From contig DAISZX010000004.1 in NCBI GenBank assembly GCA_036824555.1, forward strand, positions 1-21,373: DNA of 21,373 nucleotides, written 5' to 3'. The notes beneath the pieces were generated by a model. That model made no database searches. It worked only from the letters and a program-made list of their open reading frames with translations, and was not told where the DNA came from. Shown one piece after another: positions 1 through 6,598 of this stretch; position 1 is the first letter of the stretch, and each line of letters starts with the position of its first letter. The stretch comes from SpSt-28 sp036824555. GTDB lineage: Archaea; Aenigmatarchaeota; Aenigmatarchaeia; CG10238-14; SpSt-28. The translations under genes and the position numbers were made by a program.

Positions 1-281
1 GCAAAAAATATGGTAACGCTAAGCAATGTCTCTATGTCCTTAGTTAAAATTTCGATTTCTACAGCTTTAGAATAAGCTTTCTCCACTCTTGGTAATGGAT
101 TTTCAACCTCTATCGCCTCTTGAAAATTTTCCTTAACAACAACGCAATTTTCTAATTTCTTTATTTTCTCTATATGATTCTTCAAGCTTTCTTCAGCAGC
201 TTCTTTAGTAACAGCCAAAACATCAAACCACATTCTAGAATGAATCCACCCCTTCTGAACCTTTTCTTTTATTTCATCCAT
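1..281 (-). CDS. Hypothetical protein, N-terminal part, runs off the left edge
   Basis: An open frame begins with ATG at 281 on the minus strand and stays open to base 1, giving about 93 residues of an unfinished protein. It starts MDEIKEKVQKGWIHSRMW and is rich in K and E. It is probably mixed alpha/beta with an amphipathic helix near residues 28-45, and there is no signal peptide or membrane segment. The start lies only 5 bases after the stop codon of the upstream radical-SAM-like gene, so the two are probably cotranscribed. I do not recognise the family. No catalytic motif or cysteine cluster is visible in the part present. Confidence 0.6.
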   Translation of the reverse strand, partial: MDEIKEKVQKGWIHSRMWFDVLAVTKEAAEESLKNHIEKIKKLENCVVVKENFQEAIEVENPLPRVEKAYSKAVEIEILTKDIETLLSVTIFF

Positions 282-286
282 AAAGT

Positions 287-1261
287 TCACTCTAAAACAA
301 AATTGTGTCTTATCCCACAACTGGGACATCTGTCATTTATTAAGTTAATTGACTTAACTCTAGAACCCATCCTTTCTACAAGCAAAGCCCCACAGTTATG
401 ACAGTAGCTGCTTTCCATTAAGGAGTCTTTAGAGTTATCGACGTAAACGTACCTTAATCCTGCTTCCTTACAGGCAGTATAATATTCTTTAAGCTGAGTT
501 AAATTCAGTCTAAGATCTCCTTTCAAGATGTGGAAAGGTATTTCTGCACCCAAATTAGCAACGATCCATTCAGCAAGTTTTCTGCATTCTTCAACACTCT
601 CATAATTTTTAACCAAGATATTTGCTACTTCTATAAAAACTCTATACTTTGCAAACATCCTGACCACATCATAAAGCCTCTCAACTTTCTTAACTAACGT
701 ATTCTTCTTATAATACTCCTCATTTCCTGAAGCGAAAAAGTAGGCCACTAAAGCATGTGTATACTTAGAAATTTTTTTTATGGGATCCTCATTTATTAAA
801 CCAGTCGTAGCTAGAATAGTTTTTATATTACTTCTTCTAGCCTCTCTAAAAACTTTTACCACGTACTCATAATGCCCCACGAACTCTGAGCCAGTAAAAA
901 CTATTGACTTAACCTTATTTTCCTTTGCATAGGAAACTAACTCAATGGGTTTAAACTTTCCCTTAAAACTCTTGACTCCTGGTAAAATTTGAAACTCTTT
1001 AGAAGATTTCATTTTCACAGCTAAGGTTGTCGTTTGTGGTAAGAAATTGAAAAGATTTCTCTCCTCTATTCTATTTACCTCCAAACCCTCAACATTTCCA
1101 TACTCTTTAATTATCAACTCGTTGTTCTTATTCTCTCTAACCCCACAGTTTCCTACACCATTTTCAGGAATATTACACTCAAACAAACATACCTTGCACT
1201 TAATTCCTTTTCTATCCTTTCTCCAAAAAATTGTCTCTTTTTCTTCCCTATACTCTACCAT
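287..1261 (-). CDS. AmmeMemoRadiSam-type protein lacking the radical-SAM cluster cysteines
   Basis: The overall plan matches the AmmeMemoRadiSam radical-SAM family. An N-terminal Cys cluster (C22, C25, C29, C39, in a CxxC-x3-C-x9-C pattern) is followed by the family's FNFLP element, an SAM-domain-like middle (KSIVFTGSEF, ATTGLINEDP, GLRYVYVDN) and a C-terminal zinc ribbon (C287/C290 and C312/C315). The segment that should carry CxxxCxxC, about residues 80-100, has no cysteine. None occurs between residues 40 and 226, so a [4Fe-4S] cluster and canonical SAM cleavage look impossible. I chose the ATG at 1261 over the one 14 codons upstream because the family begins here and a TATA-like stretch (1278-1288) sits about 22 bases upstream. 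Active family members occur with AMMECR1 and Memo proteins of unknown chemistry; neither is visible here. It is probably a pseudoenzyme, or has another function that still uses the zinc modules. Confidence 0.8.
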   Translation of the reverse strand: MVEYREEKETIFWRKDRKGIKCKVCLFECNIPENGVGNCGVRENKNNELIIKEYGNVEGLEVNRIEERNLFNFLPQTTTLAVKMKSSKEFQILPGVKSFKGKFKPIELVSYAKENKVKSIVFTGSEFVGHYEYVVKVFREARRSNIKTILATTGLINEDPIKKISKYTHALVAYFFASGNEEYYKKNTLVKKVERLYDVVRMFAKYRVFIEVANILVKNYESVEECRKLAEWIVANLGAEIPFHILKGDLRLNLTQLKEYYTACKEAGLRYVYVDNSKDSLMESSYCHNCGALLVERMGSRVKSINLINDRCPSCGIRHNFVLE

Positions 1262-1374
1262 GAAATATATTATCGAGTGAAAATATAACCTTTTGATGGA
1301 CAAAAGAGTTGAGAATGAATTATAAAGACCTTAGGATAGAGTAATAAACTAGCTTGTTTTAAAAATTAATAGAT

Positions 1375-1448
1375 GCCCTGGTAGCTCAATTTGGTAGAGC
1401 GCCCGCCTCGTAAGCGGGAGGTTGAGGGTTCAAATCCCTCCCAGGGCT
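1375..1448 (+). tRNA. tRNA-Thr (anticodon CGT)
   Basis: A full cloverleaf can be folded by eye. The acceptor GCCCTGG pairs with CCAGGGC (1441-1447). The D stem is GCTC/GAGC. The anticodon stem CCCGC/GCGGG encloses the loop CTCGTAA, giving anticodon CGT, which reads ACG (Thr). The T arm is GAGGG-TTCAAAT-CCCTC. The discriminator base is T (1448), as is usual for archaeal tRNA-Thr. There is no intron and no encoded CCA. The stems are almost entirely G-C although the surrounding DNA is AT-rich. Confidence 0.95.
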
Positions 1449-1572
1449 AGGAATATAATACTCGAAATACGAATCTTTTCTTAAATAAGAGGAGATGACT
1501 TGTATAGAAAAGCATGATTTTTGCTATTTTCTCATCGCTTAATAGTTTTGTAGCTCTACTCTCATCAATACA

Positions 1573-1672
1573 NNNNNNNNNNNNNNNNNNNNNNNNNNNN
1601 NNNNNNNNNNNNNNNNNNNNNNNNNNNNNNNNNNNNNNNNNNNNNNNNNNNNNNNNNNNNNNNNNNNNNNNN
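1573..1672. other. Assembly gap (100 N)
   Basis: This is an exact run of 100 N, the conventional placeholder for a scaffold gap of unknown true length. The bases on either side (1449-1572 and 1673-1761) contain no gene I can support. Any gene between tRNA-Thr and the HAD gene may be lost in the gap, and local sequence quality next to it may be poor. Confidence 0.97.
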
Positions 1673-1761
1673 AGAAGAAATGAAGCTTAAAATAAGTCAT
1701 TTTTCTCCCATATTTAATAGAAGACTGAATAAAAATTTCGAGTTAAAATACCAATACTTAA

Positions 1762-2419
1762 ATGAAAAAGTTGATTCTTATAACAGATATCGTTGGTATT
1801 TGGGTTTTAAAAAGCGATGAAGGTTATGAAAATCTTCTGAAAGAATTTTGCAAAAAGTATAACATTGACTTTTGGAAAGACTTTGAAAATAAGAGATAAA
1901 CTCTTGAGAAAATATAGAAAATCGCTAAGGATGGGGAAAATTAGCTATTATGAGTTTGAAGAAATGTTTTTTAAGCTAATTGATAAAAAGAACTACATAA
2001 AATTGGCAAAAGAATACATAAAATTTGAAATAGAAAACTGTAAGATGTTTTTGAAGCTAAATAAGAATGCAAAAGAAGTCATAAGAAAGATTAAGAAAAT
2101 GGGTATAAAAATTGTTGGGATTACGGATTCGATAAAACCAACCAAACTTAAAGAAGAAGAATTGAAAAGTCTGGGAATTTCTAAATATTTTGATAAAATC
2201 TATAGCTCTTATGACCTAAAATGTGAAAAGCCTGAAGCTTTCAAATATTTTAAAAATTTTGTGAACAAAGCCGTTTTTCTAGGGCATGACGACGATGAAA
2301 TATTGGGAGCTATGAGATTTAGATTCTTAACAATTGGTTTGAAAAATAAGAAAGCTGACATTTTTATAAAATCGTTAAACCAATTGCCTGAAATCTTGGA
2401 AAAAATCAATTGTTATTAA
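1762..2419 (+). pseudogene. HAD-superfamily hydrolase, frameshifted
   Basis: The gene lies in two frames. From ATG 1762 the frame reads MKKLILITDIVGIW and stops at TAA 1897-1899. The next frame, open from about 1865 to 2419, continues the same protein. Skipping one base within about 1865-1896 (candidates are the T run at 1869-1872 or the A run at 1886-1889) gives an uninterrupted product of about 218 residues. HAD motif I is present but altered: D9-I-V11-G instead of DxDG, so the nucleophile Asp remains and the general acid/base Asp is Val. Motif II (IVGITDS), motif III (Lys of KCEKPEAFKYF) and motif IV (FLGHDDDEILGA) lie in the second part. The substrate cannot be predicted. The break may be real decay or a sequencing error, since the scaffold gap is only 90 bases upstream. 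Confidence 0.7.
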
Positions 2420-2441
2420 TTTTTAACGGGTAAAATGTTAA

Positions 2442-3287
2442 ATGAAGTTTAAGATAGTAAGATTAACACCAATTCCTATAGCATTGATAATAATCTCACT
2501 AATCGGAATTTTTCTTGTTTACTCTAAGAGCGGAGACCTTTTCTTGAAAGATATTGATTTAAAGGGAGGTACCTCCCTTACACTAATTTTTAACGAATCT
2601 CTCCCAATAGAAAAAATAGAACCAATTATCAAGCAAAAGCTCGATAGTTTCATTATTTCTTCTTCAAAAACGATAGAAGGATATACCTCGATTAAAATAT
2701 TAAGTGAAAAGAATGTCGATGCCTCTGAAATAATCGCTTTTTTAAATTCTAATGGAATATACCCAATAGAACATTCGTTAGAATTCGTCGGTCCTGAGCT
2801 TGGAAATGTATTTTTTTCGCAAGTCTCTCTCTTACTAACAGTAGCATATTTTCTTTTATTCTTAATAACTCTTTACATTTACAAGAGATTCATAATATCA
2901 ATCACGATAATATTCTCATCCTTGATGAACATTCTAGCTGTTTTTGGAATAATGAACCTTTTGAACCAGAAAATATCTTTTGCTGGATTCTCCTCATTGT
3001 TAATGTTAATAGCCTTTACAATAGATAGTAATGTTTTGTTAGCAACAAAAGTCTTTTCTGCCAAGGCAGAAGAATTTTACGAGCAGTATAAGAAGGGATT
3101 AATAACTTGTTTAACAACCGACCTAGGCCTAATAATATCGATGATGATAGTCCTAATATTAACCAACTCACCCTTCCTAATAAACATCGCACAAATTCAG
3201 ATAATTGGGTTTATATCGGATATTCTAAACACTTGGATATTGAACGCAGCAATGTTAGAGGTGATTATGCTTGGTAAGAGACATTAG
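2442..3287 (+). CDS. secF: Protein-export membrane protein SecF
   Basis: SecF works with SecD as an accessory complex of the Sec translocon, pulling exported chains across the membrane with the ion gradient. The 281 residues show an N-terminal membrane helix (about residues 10-28), the DLKGGTSLTL signature at the start of the extracytoplasmic domain, and VGPELG just before a C-terminal block of about five membrane helices. The fourth-helix motif is present as LIAFTIDSNVLLATKVF, with the acidic residue retained. Length is normal for archaeal SecF. A TATA-like TTATTAAT (2413-2420) is centred about 25 bases before the ATG, suggesting a leaderless transcript that begins at the end of the HAD gene. 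The 3' end overlaps secD by 17 bases. Confidence 0.93.
   Translation: MKFKIVRLTPIPIALIIISLIGIFLVYSKSGDLFLKDIDLKGGTSLTLIFNESLPIEKIEPIIKQKLDSFIISSSKTIEGYTSIKILSEKNVDASEIIAFLNSNGIYPIEHSLEFVGPELGNVFFSQVSLLLTVAYFLLFLITLYIYKRFIISITIIFSSLMNILAVFGIMNLLNQKISFAGFSSLLMLIAFTIDSNVLLATKVFSAKAEEFYEQYKKGLITCLTTDLGLIISMMIVLILTNSPFLINIAQIQIIGFISDILNTWILNAAMLEVIMLGKRH
3258..3264 (+). promoter_or_regulatory. Shine-Dalgarno site that sets the secD start
   Basis: GAGGTGA lies inside the end of secF, 6 bases before TTG 3271. It is a strong match to the archaeal anti-Shine-Dalgarno sequence and supports the rare TTG as the secD start, because no ATG or GTG in that frame lies nearby. Confidence 0.75.
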
Positions 3288-5049
3288 AATTCTTATTTTG
3301 ATTTTTACAATAGCGATTTCAATAGCATCTCTCTCTAGAATGTTATTTCCAACCTCTTGGCTGGAAGTCTCATTCATCAATGAAACAGCAAACTGCCAAA
3401 ACATAAAGGTTGGAGATAAAATTACACAAGTTGGGGGAAGATTAATTAACAGCCTTGAAGATTTCAGGAAAGCACTGGAAGACATTAAAGGTGGAGAATT
3501 TGTACCAATAGTTTCAAATGGACAACCAGCTTCATGTACAGCAATTGAAGATAAGAACATTGGATTTTCTCTTAGAGAAGCTAGAACAAAAGTACTGAAT
3601 TTTGGAATAGATATAGAAGGTGGAACTAGGGTACTACTAAAAATCGTTAGCAATGTGAGCGAGGCTCAAACTCATGAGGTAGCAAAAATCCTAACAGAAA
3701 GGTTAAATGCTTATGGCCTAGCAGATATTAAAGTCTTACCAGTATCTGAGAATTTAATTCAAATAGAGGCTGCTGGTTTAACTGAAGACGACATAAGAAA
3801 CTTTTTAGTGAAGCAAGGGTATTTTGAAGGTAAGATAGTAGATGTTTTAACTTTAACAAACAACAAAGGAATAATAATTTTTAATTCAAGCGAGATTCCT
3901 TTCGAAATCTTAGATGAAAAAATAAAAATACTCAACAACACTTTCAACATAAGCGAGGGATTTTTAATAGACGGAATAAAGTACGATATAATTAATAGAA
4001 CTGATGATAGGCTTGTAGTTGCTGCAAATATTTTTACAGCAAAAGATATAGAAAACATCTTCACCGATGTTCAAAGAAACTACATAGCGAGATATGGAGA
4101 TGGATATGAATTTGTTTTCACTATTCAGATAAGTAAGGAAAGTGCAGAAAGGTTCGCCCTAGTAACAAAAGGTCAACCAACATTTTACAGCGATGGAAAT
4201 CTTTACATAAGGCCTAAGCTTGTTTTGTATCTAGATAAGAAACCTGTTACAGAGTTGAACATTGGAAACGATATCGCTGGAAGACCTGTGACTATAGCGT
4301 CGATAAGAGGTTGGAGAAGAAGTTTAGAGGAGGCCAGCCTAGAAAAGTTGAGATTACAAACGATATTAAAATCTGGTAGTTTGCCAGTAGAACTAAAAAT
4401 TGAGAGAATAGAAACAATAACGCAAACGGAAGGTAAAAGACTTTTTGAATCTATAATTTACATCCTAGGTGCAAACCTAATTGCCGTTCTTATTTTAAGT
4501 ATGATAAGATACAGGAATTTAAAAATTAGCTTTTTCATCCTAATGGTTGCAGTTTGTGAATTAATTTTGATTTTAGGAGTAGCTTCCTCTCAAATAATTG
4601 CTGCTCTAATAGTTTTTCTCTCCATAATTTTAGCGATAGCTTATAAAGAAATAAACTCATTAGCGAGATTTTTAACAGTCTTTGTTGCTATCCTAATATC
4701 CGGGTTTGTCATTATTGGAAAATGGACAATAGATATACCAACGATAGCTGGTTTAGTATCAATAATTGGAAATTCTGGAGAGTTGATAACGCTAACGGAC
4801 CAGTTTGTTTTGGAGAAGAAAAAAAGAATAGAAGAAAGCTTAGAAACTGGAATGGAGATAGTTTACAACTCATCAACATTGCTTGTATTTGCTATGTTAC
4901 CACTCGCTTTTCTCGGTTTAGGGAGTTTAAAAGGATTTGCAATAACCACAACAGCCGGTACACTAATAGATCTATTTATAACGAGGCCCGCATATTTAGC
5001 GTTAATAGAAAAGGAATTTAGAAAAAAGAAGGAAGAAACTGTTGAATAA
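3271..5049 (+). CDS. secD: Protein-export membrane protein SecD
   Basis: SecD is the partner of SecF in the SecDF export complex. The 592 residues begin at TTG 3271 behind a strong Shine-Dalgarno site. They show one N-terminal membrane helix (about 5-21), the DIEGGTRVLL signature (114-123), a large extracytoplasmic region (to about 390), and five or so C-terminal membrane helices ending in GFAITTTAGTLIDLFITRPAY. Between the first helix and the signature (about 40-95) lies a PDZ-like segment: VGDKITQVGGRLINSLEDF, then KGGEFVPIVSNG. In the fourth-helix region, where SecD proteins usually carry an Asp (VDxxI-type motif), the sequence is GNSGELITLTD, with Gly503-Glu504 at that site. Order and overlap with secF indicate a single secFD transcript with translational coupling. 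Confidence 0.92.
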   Translation: MVRDIRILILIFTIAISIASLSRMLFPTSWLEVSFINETANCQNIKVGDKITQVGGRLINSLEDFRKALEDIKGGEFVPIVSNGQPASCTAIEDKNIGFSLREARTKVLNFGIDIEGGTRVLLKIVSNVSEAQTHEVAKILTERLNAYGLADIKVLPVSENLIQIEAAGLTEDDIRNFLVKQGYFEGKIVDVLTLTNNKGIIIFNSSEIPFEILDEKIKILNNTFNISEGFLIDGIKYDIINRTDDRLVVAANIFTAKDIENIFTDVQRNYIARYGDGYEFVFTIQISKESAERFALVTKGQPTFYSDGNLYIRPKLVLYLDKKPVTELNIGNDIAGRPVTIASIRGWRRSLEEASLEKLRLQTILKSGSLPVELKIERIETITQTEGKRLFESIIYILGANLIAVLILSMIRYRNLKISFFILMVAVCELILILGVASSQIIAALIVFLSIILAIAYKEINSLARFLTVFVAILISGFVIIGKWTIDIPTIAGLVSIIGNSGELITLTDQFVLEKKKRIEESLETGMEIVYNSSTLLVFAMLPLAFLGLGSLKGFAITTTAGTLIDLFITRPAYLALIEKEFRKKKEETVE

Positions 5050-5243
5050 GCTTATATTTAGAATAAATTCAATTTTGTTTTCTCAATCAATTTAATCCTA
5101 TCTAAAAGTACTCTTTCTCTAGATTTGAATAGGCTCTTCATAGAAGTTTATACAAATTTCGGTAGGTTAAGCTAATACATTTAAAACTAACAACTCGTTT
5201 TAAACAAACAAATAGCACGACAAACCTCTTGAATTTATGGCAT

Positions 5244-5351
5244 TGCCCCCTGGGGGATTTGAACCCCCGTCCCAGCCTTTCCTCTCATCTTTTCAATCAA
5301 ACCTTTCTTATCGAAAGGGCTGTATCCTTGACCGGGCTAGACGAAGGGGGC
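5244..5351 (-). tRNA. tRNA-Glu (anticodon TTC) with a 33-base intron
   Basis: On the minus strand the acceptor GCCCCCT pairs with AGGGGGC, followed by discriminator A (5244). The D stem is GTCT/GGAT. The anticodon stem is CAGCC/GGCTG, and the T arm is GGGGG-TTCAAAT-CCCCC. The two halves of the anticodon stem are interrupted. Reading C32-T33-TTC-G37, then the intron, then A38 restores a normal 7-base loop and a 75-base mature tRNA. Anticodon TTC is Glu, and the GCCCCCTTCGTCTAG start resembles tRNA-Glu from other organisms. No CCA is encoded. Confidence 0.92.
5279..5311 (-). other. tRNA-Glu intron, canonical position 37/38
   Basis: A 33-base insertion sits between G37 and A38. Bases 32-35 can pair, with G-U pairs, to GAGG just before the 3' junction, leaving 3-base bulges at both splice sites. 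This agrees with a relaxed bulge-helix-bulge substrate for the tRNA splicing endonuclease. The inner helix is weak by eye, so the exact junctions could shift by a base. Confidence 0.75.
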
Positions 5352-5455
5352 CTCTAAATTCATTTATTAAGTATTAAGAGTTAAAAAAATACGTGATGGG
5401 AAATTTATCGAACCTTAACTCAAAATGTTATTAGTTTGAAATATAATATCTAGAA

Positions 5456-6130
5456 ATGAAGATTGCTGTCATTGGTTGTATACATAATGAAATTGAGAAA
5501 CTTCCTATACTCTTTGAAAAACTCGTATCTCATGAGCCAGAGATTTTAATTTCCGTAGGAGACATTGCAGATGCTAGCTATCCAAAAGGTTTTGAAGCTA
5601 TCGATATAGGTGAAATATTCCTAGAAGAAGCTAAAGAATACTTTAAAAAAATTTTGATCATTCCGGGAACCTGGGATAAGGACTTGATGTCATTATTTGA
5701 AAAAGAAAAAGTACTACTACATGGAAGAGGAGAAATCATTGGAGAAATTGGTGTCTACGGATTTGGTGGTGCTCAAACACCATTCAACACACCCTATGAG
5801 CCTTCAGAAAAGGAAATAGAAGAGGGATTGAAAAGGGGTTATGAGTATGTAAAAAACTCAAAGATAAAAATACAAGCAACCCATGCACCACCTTTCAATT
5901 CAACATTAGATTTAGTAGGAAATAGACATGTTGGTTCAATGGCAGTAAGAAAGAGTATAGAGGAATTTTCGCCACACGTCGCTGTATGTGCACATATTCA
6001 TGAAAGTGTGGGAAAAGATCTTATAAAGTCTACAATTTCATTAAATTGTGGAAAGTTCACAGAAGGTTATTTCGGTTTACTAGAAATAACAAACAATGGA
6101 ATAAGAGCTGAGATTGAAACTTTGATATAG
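5456..6130 (+). CDS. Calcineurin-like metallophosphoesterase family protein with altered metal ligands
   Basis: The 224 residues follow the small archaeal/bacterial phosphodiesterase (MJ0936/YfcE-like) plan of five metal-binding blocks. Block 1, normally DxH, is C8-I-H10. Block 2 is G35-D36. Block 3, normally GN(H/C)D, is GTWD (71-74). Block 4 is THAPPF (H143). Block 5 is AHIH (H180, H182). Two expected ligands, the Asp of block 1 and the Asn of block 3, are therefore replaced. Family members hydrolyse phosphodiesters or phosphomonoesters with two metals in the cytoplasm. Activity here is uncertain, and binding of a single or different metal is possible. The ATG at 5456 gives the normal family N terminus. 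It is a single gene between tRNA-Glu and a winged-helix gene. Confidence 0.8.
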   Translation: MKIAVIGCIHNEIEKLPILFEKLVSHEPEILISVGDIADASYPKGFEAIDIGEIFLEEAKEYFKKILIIPGTWDKDLMSLFEKEKVLLHGRGEIIGEIGVYGFGGAQTPFNTPYEPSEKEIEEGLKRGYEYVKNSKIKIQATHAPPFNSTLDLVGNRHVGSMAVRKSIEEFSPHVAVCAHIHESVGKDLIKSTISLNCGKFTEGYFGLLEITNNGIRAEIETLI

Positions 6131-6151
6131 AGATTAAAGGAGAGAAATCTA

Positions 6152-6159
6152 TTTATACT
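6152..6159 (+). promoter_or_regulatory. TATA box of the 6180 winged-helix gene
   Basis: TTTATACT is preceded by the purine-rich GGAGAGAAA, which resembles a BRE. It is centred about 25 bases before ATG 6180. This spacing predicts a leaderless mRNA. Confidence 0.6.
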
Positions 6160-6179
6160 TAAATTCAAAGTTTCTAATC

Positions 6180-6548
6180 ATGAAGGAAAACTCTACTCTT
6201 AATTCTCTAGAAATAAAATCTGCAGAAAAAATTGACTTCACAATCCTCTCAAAATTTGACGTCATTAACATCAAGATTCTACAAAAATTTTACGGTAAAA
6301 CAATAGATCCATTATCGAGTGAAATTAACTCATATGATGTTGAAACGTTACATGAGCTCTTGAAGATCGAAGGACTAAAAATAAATAAAGAGACTTTGAG
6401 AAAAAGACTAGAAAATCTTGTCGCACTAAAATTTTTAGAAAAAGTTAATACTTACCCTAGAATATACATGGCAGTGAGAGATATAGAAAAAATTAAAATG
6501 ATCCAATCAAAAATAGCCTTACTGAGAAGTATTTTCGAAACGAGATAA
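6180..6548 (+). CDS. Small winged-helix protein, probable DNA-binding regulator
   Basis: The protein has 122 residues. The N-terminal 25 residues look disordered and charged. Residues from about 55 form a helix-turn-helix plus wing: ETLHELLKIEGLKINKETL, then KRLENLVALKFLEKV and a short YPRIYMAV strand, the usual pattern of archaeal winged-helix regulators. There is no second domain, membrane segment or cysteine cluster. It has its own TATA box and appears monocistronic. The stop codon lies in the 5' arm of an inverted repeat (6537-6598). The target is unknown. It could also be a winged-helix module that acts in a complex rather than as a transcription factor. Confidence 0.6.
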   Translation: MKENSTLNSLEIKSAEKIDFTILSKFDVINIKILQKFYGKTIDPLSSEINSYDVETLHELLKIEGLKINKETLRKRLENLVALKFLEKVNTYPRIYMAVRDIEKIKMIQSKIALLRSIFETR

Positions 6549-6598
6549 AAGAAATTAATTTTAATCTCTACAACATCATTTTCATTATCTCTCGTTTC
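6537..6598 (+). repeat. Inverted repeat at the end of the winged-helix gene, possible terminator hairpin
   Basis: GAAACGA (6537-6543) pairs with TCGTTTC (6592-6598), and GATAA (6544-6548) pairs with TTATC (6585-6589). A 2-base bulge (6590-6591) separates the two stems, and the loop is about 36 bases. The 5' arm contains the TAA stop of the preceding gene. It could mark transcript ends or be an operator for the winged-helix protein itself. Confidence 0.4.

Noticed and set aside
1447..1572. Minus-strand frame of about 41 codons entering the gap from the right of tRNA-Thr
   Set aside because: It has no recognisable motif, overlaps the tRNA 3' end by 2 bases, and such lengths arise by chance in AT-rich DNA. 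It could be the end of a gene lost in the gap but cannot be supported.
1674..1820. Plus-strand open frame leaving the gap and overlapping the HAD start
   Set aside because: Its last third overlaps the clear HAD N terminus in another frame, and its composition shows no family features.
3255..3653. Minus-strand 132-codon frame inside secD
   Set aside because: It is a shadow of the SecD N-terminal region; the sense strand has the family motifs and a strong ribosome binding site.
5050..5243. C/D-box sRNA or other ncRNA between secD and tRNA-Glu
   Set aside because: No paired C (RUGAUGA) and D (CUGA) boxes and no stable fold are evident by eye; only T-rich stretches that may aid termination.
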